In this document: positions 56,441 through 64,000 of the stretch, in pieces
Position numbering within the stretch: position 1 is the first letter of the stretch
Layout of the letters: each line of letters opens with the position of its first letter
From: Desarmillaria ectypa
Taxonomy: Eukaryota; Basidiomycota; Agaricomycetes; Agaricales; Physalacriaceae
Length of the DNA: 64,000 nucleotides
Assembly: GCA_030407005.1 (NCBI GenBank)
Contig: JAUDYN010000010.1
Location: 434,001 to 498,000, forward strand
Direction of reading: 5' to 3'
The notes under the pieces: generated by a model
What the model was told of the DNA's origin: nothing
The model's input: the letters and a program-made list of their open reading frames with translations, nothing else
Databases searched by the model: none
Translations under genes and position numbers: made by a program

Positions 56441-56932
56441 TAGTCTAACAAGACCTTCCATCCCATTTCGAATATCTCTGAGTGACTAGAACGACGAGTG
56501 TCAGTGAACGCATAGATAATCTCAAAGACCAACGGCCTACTCTTTAGTGAACCTCGAGAAGATCTCTGTAATAATGTTTGCAGGCCCGAGCTGAGAGCGT
56601 AAATTGTCTAATGCGTGCTTCTTTAGACCCTTATGACTGGCGTAGAACATACGGGTTCAGACACTCCGATAGAAGAAAAGATCAACACCGTACTTCCACT
56701 GCAAGGCGATGCATTGATTTTGGAGAATATGCATGACCGATATTGTATGAGTGACCACCGCTGGATGAAAGCGGGATGAAAGCGACCTCCTTGGTATACA
56801 TATATACTACCAAGGCTCGGAAACTAAACGGGCGTCAGAGCGATGTCAGTTAGTTATTGCGCAGGCAGGGGTGTATGGGTAAGTACGCCCTGAAAGCCAC
56901 AACATTGACTAAAGCTAGGCGTGGCAGCGACG

Positions 56933-58122
56933 CTAGAGCTTTCTCTTGGCCAGGTAGTCTTCGGCAAACCAATCAACTTGGACATTGCACAGTGGAGAGT
57001 CTGCCTTGTCGCATTCAGACTCACACACGCGGATCCCATTAGGTATTGTGTAGCACAGCGAGTCAATTGAGGCATGAGAGCCAGTGTTCTCGGTCGGTGG
57101 AGAATCTGCGTCTGCGTCGGATATCGATGCTGCAGATAACTTTTCACAGCGCGGACTGAACTGTATCCAGATCTGAAGCATTAGTGGGGAGATGTCGCAG
57201 AGATCCTCGTCCAAGTCAGATTCGAGATCACTGTCTTCATCTTAGGGATACTGGTAGACACGACCCGAACGAGGATCATGTCCGATATGAGAACCATTCA
57301 TATCTAGGAAGACATTGTGTGTTAGTGTTCATGAAAGATAGCGCCTGGACAAAGCTTACAGCTCTCCAAGAACGCGTTGCGGCCTGCCAAAATGCTGCTG
57401 CTTGCATAAATAGGGCGGTTGCATACGGATATTCCGGGTTGATGTATAAAAGCGTGGACTTGACCGTCAACGGGAAAGCTGCTGTCGAGCGTGGTTCTAA
57501 TGGTCTTTGACATCGGCAAAGAGATTGTTCGAGAGACTTCGGAGGAAGGCTCTGAGCCCGAAAAGGATGCTGTGATGACCAGATCAATGAAGATTTCGCC
57601 CAATGGAAGGGCAATATCGCAGCATCCTAGTGGGATGGTGCTTTGATTTTGGGGTACGCAGTCCTCTCGGTCATTCTCCAGCACTGTAAGGACACAACCT
57701 TCCCTCCTGAACGACGCATGAATCGAATAGTTTCCAGGCCGAGGCAGATGTCACAAGTGGCTAGGGACGACCTGTTCGAGAAGAGTGGTATGTAGGGCCG
57801 CAAGATTCTTGAGCGTCTTTGTACGCGAGTGGGTGGGGCAGAGAAAACAACATGTCGGAATGGCATGTTTTGTAGATTTGCTCCAGGACCTCAAACTCAG
57901 CTTAAAGTTAGGCTACATTTGATTCCAACTGGAGCTCCTTGAAAGCAACGAGAAGCGAGGATCATGTATACAGACCCAAAGCTGCCACTTCCTATTAGCT
58001 GAGGTGATGAGTCCATCGCGGTAAAAGACAACAGGGGGCTCGCCGATGATTTCCGAAGTGGAAAATAGCTGTCGGCACGTGGCCGGAACTATGCCGAGAA
58101 TCCGGCATGAGGCGGCTTCCAT
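56933..58122 (-). CDS. Unidentified multi-exon gene
   Basis: Minus-strand coding-like pieces: 58122-57913 (MEAASCRILGIVPATCRQLFSTSEIIGEPPVVFYRDG...), about 57885-57775 (LEQIYKTCHSDMLFSLPHPLAYK), 57740-57500 (VLTVLENDREDCVPQNQSTIPLGCCDIALPLGEIFIDL...), and 57214-56933 (MDEDLCDISPLMLQIWIQFSPRCEK ... ending AEDYLAKRKL stop). I do not recognise a domain; the repeated Cys and absence of membrane segments give no clear lead. Splice sites were not resolved fully. Confidence 0.4.
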
Positions 58123-58333
58123 GCTGAATTCAAATGCCGAACTCGTCGGTGGACGACAGCAATGTTAATAGTCAAAGCTCCAATTACTTACATGAAATGC
58201 TGCTAGTAGATTTACCATTAAAGATCATTGTCTTTTCTCGTAGTGCTCAGCCGACTCTTCGTCCCCTTTTCCCGATGCCTCTCTTCCCGTAAGCTCACCC
58301 GGAACAAAGTTGCCTTTGACACCAACATCAGCG

Positions 58334-61241
58334 TCACACGATTTCGAACAGTGGAACGGGCTTACCCGCACGAAGATCGTTTTCTGCTGCGTGTCGATCG
58401 CTGACCTTGGTGTATTCGCTTCCCGGTACGAAGAGGGGAGAATCCTCGAAGAGAGCGTCCATTTCTTCGAGTCGGCGCCCACTTGTTTCCTATGCGCAAC
58501 TGTTAGTGAATAGACTTGAACATGGTGGATGGGATGGTGACGTACAGGGTAGAATGCCCAGATACACAAAGCACTGATTTCGTTAGTAAGGATCAGTGGG
58601 CGGTATGATGAGGCGCGTACTTGGTATGGCTACAGATGGCAAACACCAGATCTAATATCGTGGTAAAGATAACTGCGGAGAACTATACAGACAGTAAACA
58701 TACAATACCTGATAGAAACATCTTTAAAACGTGTCGCGCGAATAAGAGCAGGAGACTTACTTCCAGCCGATTGCACTAAATGCTTTAGGCGTAACTTCGG
58801 CAATGAAGCTTAAATGGGAAACTGAGCACAGAAAAACTTAGAACACAGCTTGTGCTCACAAGTTTGAAAGCCACGAAGAAGAACTCGTTAGCGCCGTCGC
58901 CTTCGCACGAGTTCGTGTCGAACTGGATTATATAATTGAGTCTGATACTATATTTAAGAAGGAGACGTACTATATTTCGACCGGGTACGCCCACGATAGA
59001 GGTCCGATACAGGAACTGAAAAAGAAGTTAAAGATCCATGTCCTGGCAGGCGCTGTTAGGACCAGTTTGCATAAGCATGGCTTAAAGATCATACGTTACT
59101 GCGAAAATATTCGTATGAGGGATGAAATGAAATTAGGAACGAAACAGCGTACTAATAAATATCTAGGGGAGTGTCAGACGCGTCAAATGTGGAGGACACA
59201 AATACTCACGTAATGGGCCTAAAGATAGGTTATATATACCTCAAAATCCGGGGATTTGACAAAGAAGAACTATACATACTGCGTTACTAACGAGTAATTA
59301 GATACCCAGACTCGAAATACAATATTGAAGGACTCACTTATGAACTGAACCAGGATATCGAGCCATTAAAACACAGCCAACGACGAAAGACAATCCCGAA
59401 GCGATATTCCCTAAGATAAGCGGTCTTCGTCGCCCAAAGTGATCCACCCAGAGCACACAGCAAGCTTCTCCGATAAGTGCTATAATACTATTGACGGACT
59501 GGAACAGGAGAATGCGCGTCGAGGAGAAACCCATCTATTAAAGGAAGATTAGGGGAGGGGATGACAAAGAAGCAAGATGGGAATATACCGTTGTGAAAAT
59601 CTAGAAGGATAATGAATGACCGGAAGTTGTATAAAAGGTAAAATTCGTATTCCTCACAGTCGTCGAGTAGTATTGAATCACACTAACACCCGTCATCTGA
59701 ACGGAGAACTGCAGAATGTACCCAAGACTCAATCGCCGGAAGTTGCTAGGAACAGTGAATAGCTCCGACCACCTGTTCGAAATCAGCCAATGACTTGACA
59801 CATACAGCGAAGACGCTCATACGTAGACTCCCCGATATCTTGCGCCTTGTGTATGTCAGCTCTGATGTCTTCCATCTGTGCAGTGACGAACAGGTCGTTA
59901 ACATCTCCATGGGCGTGCAGACGAGCTAAACAGATCTTGGCTGCAAATCATGAGCGAACGAAAACGTAAATGCATCAGTTCTTCCTACCTTCTTCCATGC
60001 GACCCTTTTCGGCAAGCCATCGAGGCCTGGATGTATGTTCCCGTCTGCGCTCAACAAGATGAAGGCGACTGCCACTCACGATTCGGGGAAGAGCATGACG
60101 AACGCAACCAGAGGAATAGCCGGAATGATCTACGTTGTATACCCCATCAGTTAATGGAATGCAGGACAACCAAAGCCATCTCACTTGGATTCCCAAAGGG
60201 ATCCTCCATTCCGATTGTGTACCGGGAAGTCCTTGGGCGGTCCCGTAGGTCTACGACTATTAGAGAGTGTCGGCACTGAGGAAGAAGAACCTACCACCCA
60301 AGAAGCAACGAACGCTAAATGGGTTCGTAACTATGTGGTCAGGATAATTAAAAGGTGCCGTACCTCCAATTCCCAACATGAACTATCGAAAAAGTCAGTC
60401 TACATAGTCCAGTGTCCATGAAACTCCCTTGCCTGTTGCAAAGTAGTGAGCCGACCCCGAATACTAGGGTGAGCAATCTCGGCCTGTAGAAAGCCAGTTA
60501 GCACCCGATGCAAACAAACAAGAAAACTATGCTACCTGATATAATGGCGCCAAATCCGACATGATTCCAGAACCAAAACCTGGTAAGATGAACTTCTATG
60601 GCAAAGCCAACAAAATCACCGCGACATACCAGCAAAGAACCGACCAGCGAGCATCATATCCATGTTCGGAGCGGAAGCTTGGAGGGCCCCGCCAAGACTA
60701 AAAGACCTCGGCTTAGTGTTATAGAAGCGAAGTCATAGAACAGAAGCTGACATATATATAAGGCCGCCGAGAAGAATGGTCTTGCGACGCCCGAGCATGT
60801 CTGCGGCATACGCGACAGGGAACATGCCGAAGAAACTAGTCACAGGTTTAAATATTCGACATCCGAAGTAGTGCCAAGGACACGCACCACCCCAGCACTA
60901 GTAAAAGTGGCGAGTGGTTAACGGTCACGGTCAAAGGTGAGAACACGAACCAAATATACTGGTTATAAGACCTTTCAAACCTTCATTTCCGAATCGCGAA
61001 CCCATGGTGTCCTTAACCGCATTAGAAAATACAATCGATGGAACGACCGAAAGCCTTGAAGCATACAGCAAAATCTGTTGCCGCTAACACCCCCGCGATG
61101 ACACCGAGATCGTATCCAAAGATAATACTGCCCAGACCTAGGGCGAATAAGTGTCTAAGCCTTCACCCAGAAGAAAATAGTCTTACTAGCAAACAACCCG
61201 CAAAGCCAAGTATACCACTTTGGTGAGAGCGATGTGATCAT
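58334..61241 (-). CDS. MFS sugar transporter, many introns
   Basis: Start ATG 61241-61239 (MITSLSPKWYTWLCGLFA), joined over a GTAAGA intron to SLGSIIFGYDLGVIAGVLAA. Then come GMFPVAYAADMLGRRKTILLGG (MFS motif A type, about 60850-60760), SLGGALQASAPNMDMMLAGRFFAG, a GIMSDLAPLYQAEIAHPSIRG loop (about 60570-60440), QSEWRIPLGIQ, FPES/PRWLAEKGRMEE (about 60080-59990), RRLSLGYILQFSVQMTGVSVIQYY, DHFGRRRPLILGN, TRAKATALTSSSSWLSN, SFIAEVTPKAFSAIGWK, and a C-terminus TSGRRLEEMDALFEDSPLF ending at TGA 58336-58334. The order matches the 12-helix sugar porter family; introns are about 50 nt. It probably imports pentose or oligosaccharide, given the adjacent co-oriented GH51 gene. I did not check every exon, so small lesions are possible. 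Confidence 0.8.
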
Positions 61242-61802
61242 GGTCGTGAAAATTGAGGGGAAACTCAGCAAAAAAATGCTCTATGCATGTTTTTGTAGAC
61301 TTGCCGGTATGAGGCGGCCCGCTTAGTTCTTGAGGTGGGTCATGAGAACGCGAATGTCCCTGCGTGCGGGGGAGATTGTGGGGATTGATGTCAGTAGCAT
61401 TTTCCCGCAGTTTCTCCGTCATCAATTGCAGGCGTTGGAGTTCCAGCGGAAGACCAGAAGGAGATATCAGTTTCCTAGTAATGGTAGTGCTTGGATCCCG
61501 TGCCTCTAAGCAATAACTGGGAATGTCTGGATATTTTGAGGCCGTAATGGAACAGAGACTGACTTGGCATCCGCAGCTCCGCATACATGTGGACGTTAAG
61601 GATTAGTTCGACGACCAGGGTAGAAAGGTCTGGAAAACATGGCAACGACTTCGTAGATCTTTGATACAAAACGTGTTCTTAGGTAGCGTCAATCTGGGTC
61701 AGAACAACAGGGAACAAACAGATGCCGAGTTACAGGAAGAACCATACGGCACTGTTTTATTCTAAGTCAACTTGAACACTAACACTAGAACAACGACTCC
61801 TG
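61242..61802. other. Intergenic region between GH51 and transporter genes
   Basis: A 132-codon minus-strand frame (61584-61186) overlaps the transporter start and has no recognisable domain. This is most likely the transporter promoter plus the GH51 3' end. No clear TATA box was identified. Confidence 0.35.
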
Positions 61803-63985
61803 TCAGAGAGCGCTCCAGACCAACTTCAAGAGCCTACCTTGGATCGAATGCCTCTTTAAGACATAGCTTCCATCCCAATCTACTTCCTTCTGAATAGTAC
61901 TGACCTTTTCACCCTCGAAATCATTCTTATCGCCCAACTGCAGACTCCAGACCTCATAGACTTTCACCTTCTTCTCACCTACCGGCTGCGCGAAGATGAT
62001 TGGCACTGTATAGTCTTCACTTTCGTGCCGGTTGACCACCGCGATCCGAACTTCCTTGCTCTCTTCCACATGCACTGCACTCACGTCGATGTACTTGGTC
62101 AACTTGGCCGTATCCGGTGTGTGGGTATCTAGTTGTTTGATCCATTCCGGGACGGTGGGTCCTGTGTATACGGGCGAGTTTACATGCACCGCAAGAGAAG
62201 CTCCCCGCATGAGATTGGTGAACAGGTGAAGTGGATAGTAGGTCGTCTAGAAATAACGTAAGACGGGGAAAGTTTGAACGGTGCAACTAACCTGCTTGAA
62301 GAGCCCTCGCGGAGAGGTGATTATCTACGATAACAAGTCATTCAACGATAATGAATCCAGCTTCACACTAAACCTACCGGAGAAATGACATTGACTGACC
62401 TGTAAAGCAGTCAATTATCAGTTCGTTGAGAGGGCCACCACGGAAGTCTTACTGTGCGATGCACGCAATCTTCACGATATCCGCTTTCCGGACGAATACA
62501 TTCAACCATGACGCAACAGCGATGGCATCAGAAAGGTCATAATGTTCTTCGGCGCCTTTCTCTCCAGGGGCTAGACAGGGACCGTATCAGCGGAAAACAG
62601 AACGAGCCGGTTAACGAGGCGGGGCGGCTTACCGCGAACTGGATCCCTAGTGTAATCATGAGCAACCAGTTAGATTAGAATGTCAACTGTTCCTACCAGA
62701 CGTTCCATTCATCAAAGCAACTTGTAGACGAGGATCAGCAAAGAAATCTGGAAAGAAGAAGGTTAAGGTTTACACAGTTAAGTCCTTCTCTAACCCGGCC
62801 TCGATCTTGGCCAGATCGATGAGAGACCGAGTGATATCTAGCGCCTTTTCTGCAGCTGCAGCTGTGCCGGGGGATCAGCAATGTCCATGGCAGGCAAAAT
62901 ACCGCACATACGACCAATCGCATTAACTGCATGTTTGCCTTCGCTGACGGTGTATACTGCAAATATGCATTTCAGTGGAAGCGAATTGAAACAAATACTA
63001 AATTCTCACTATGTATGGAATGGAAATCGACAACGGGGGCTAACTTGCGGAGGATGACACGATCCCAGTCAGCGTATCCGGTTTCTGAGCCAGGGCATGA
63101 GTACATCTATATCTGTGATACAACACAGTACGGTACCGCCGCAAGAGACAAGTTTAATGGTAGGGTCCAGAAGTTTGAGAGCCTTTGCCCACTGGTACGA
63201 TTTCTTGGCATAGTCCTGCGATTCTTGCTGACCAACTGTAAGAGTCGCGTAAGTATAACATCCAGCTAGGTAAGACGATACTTGCTTTGCCACGGGCCCC
63301 AGACCTCGTTGCCTGAACAAGGAATGATCAAAACACGAAATGAAAGAAGCCTATCGGGAGCTTACCGAGCGCCCAGTATTTCACATTGTGAGGTTCTTCA
63401 TGGCCGTTCTTGCGCCTTAGATTGGCATAGTAAGTGTTGGCCGAGCTGTTTGTTAGGTCAACGATAGAAAGAGGAGAACTTTCACATTCAACCCACCTGT
63501 TACAATATTCGAGCCATGCAAGGGCATCCTCCAATGTTCCTGTTCCCATATTGAGGCATATGAAGGGCTCCGTCCCGAGCTCGCGACAGAAATCGATAAA
63601 CTCGTCAGTTCCAAATAGATTGCTCTCTTCCGACAACCACGCCAGTTCGGGACGACGCGGTCTCAGCTCCTTGGGTCCGACACCATCTTGCCATCGGTAA
63701 CTGCTCACAAAATTACTGGAAAGCATGATCAACGAGGGAAACACAGTTAACAGCAAAGTCAGTCGCATACCCTCCGGGATACCTGACGATGGGAATCTTG
63801 AGGTCCTTCAACGCGGCCATGACGTCCTTTCTGAAGCCTGTTTTGGGATCAGCGAGACCGTGCTGGTTGTCGGGTTCGTAGATCCCGCCGTAAATGCATC
63901 GTCCCATATGCTCAGTGAAGCCTGAGTAGATGCGGGGATCTACAGGCGAGATGATACGCTCTATATCAATGCGGATCGATGCCAT
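61803..63985 (-). CDS. GH51 alpha-L-arabinofuranosidase, intracellular type
   Basis: Start ATG 63985-63983 ([34 protein letters not shown], typical of GH51), no signal peptide. Exon 1 63985-63771 ends at YPGG with GTATGC; exon 2 from 63715 gives [19 protein letters not shown]. Then [33 protein letters not shown], and GNEVWGPWQ with the acid/base Glu (about 63300). [21 protein letters not shown] and DFHSIH follow, then FDEWNVW with the nucleophile Glu (about 62700-62718), [23 protein letters not shown], and the C-terminal beta domain to the stop at 61803-61805. Introns are about 50 nt. It releases arabinose from arabinan/arabinoxylan oligosaccharides, matching the neighbouring transporter. Confidence 0.88.
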
Positions 63986-64000
63986 GGGAGGTGGAGGATG

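Noticed and set aside
61186..61584. 132-codon minus-strand gene upstream of the transporter
   Set aside because: It overlaps the transporter's first exon in another frame and has no protein-like features.

Overview
This window is nuclear DNA of a basidiomycete fungus, most likely an Agaricomycete. The evidence is short introns of about 40-60 nt, a NACHT gene of the fungal NWD type, Ty3/gypsy chromoviruses, and transposon copies that have lost CpG. I cannot name the species from sequence alone.

Positions 1-39543 are a retrotransposon graveyard made almost only of one family of Ty3/gypsy LTR elements whose integrase ends in a chromodomain. The nesting can be read from target-site duplications (TSDs) and junctions. 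Element D (minus strand) is split into 36253-38340 and 6950-13030. Inside D sits element A (13031-36252, 5-bp TSD both sides). Inside A sits element C, of which only the 3' LTR is a separate block; its 5' end was fused to A by recombination. Inside C sits the youngest element, Y (19158-27664, 8507 bp, two 424-bp LTRs with 2 differences, perfect 5-bp TSD). Further left, element E lies in the leader of another minus-strand copy (F), preceded by the 3' end of one more element. To the right lie LTR remnants H and G.

Y keeps a complete pol frame (protease, reverse transcriptase, RNase H, integrase, chromodomain), but its gag is broken by frameshifts and a stop. Comparing copies gives four conserved RNA-level signals: (1) a primer-binding site complementary to its own LTR (self-priming, with covariation between subfamilies); (2) a gag/pol junction with AAAA, the gag stop and a 33-nt tRNA-minihelix-like hairpin, pol being in the -1 frame; (3) an internal copy of the polypurine tract inside pol; (4) a hairpin on the pol stop codon. 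The 5' open frame starts with a membrane-spanning segment, which is unusual for a Gag.

Positions 40200-64000 are CpG-rich and gene-bearing. There is an unidentified minus-strand gene whose 5' exon and upstream DNA are repeated at 55-56.4 kb; an intact NACHT/WD-like NLR gene (46929-51031, eight exons) with a decayed copy of its N-terminal part just upstream; a SET-domain gene fragment; a region of local repeats; an unidentified gene; and two co-oriented minus-strand genes for plant cell-wall sugar use, an MFS sugar transporter (58334-61241) and a GH51 alpha-L-arabinofuranosidase (61803-63985).
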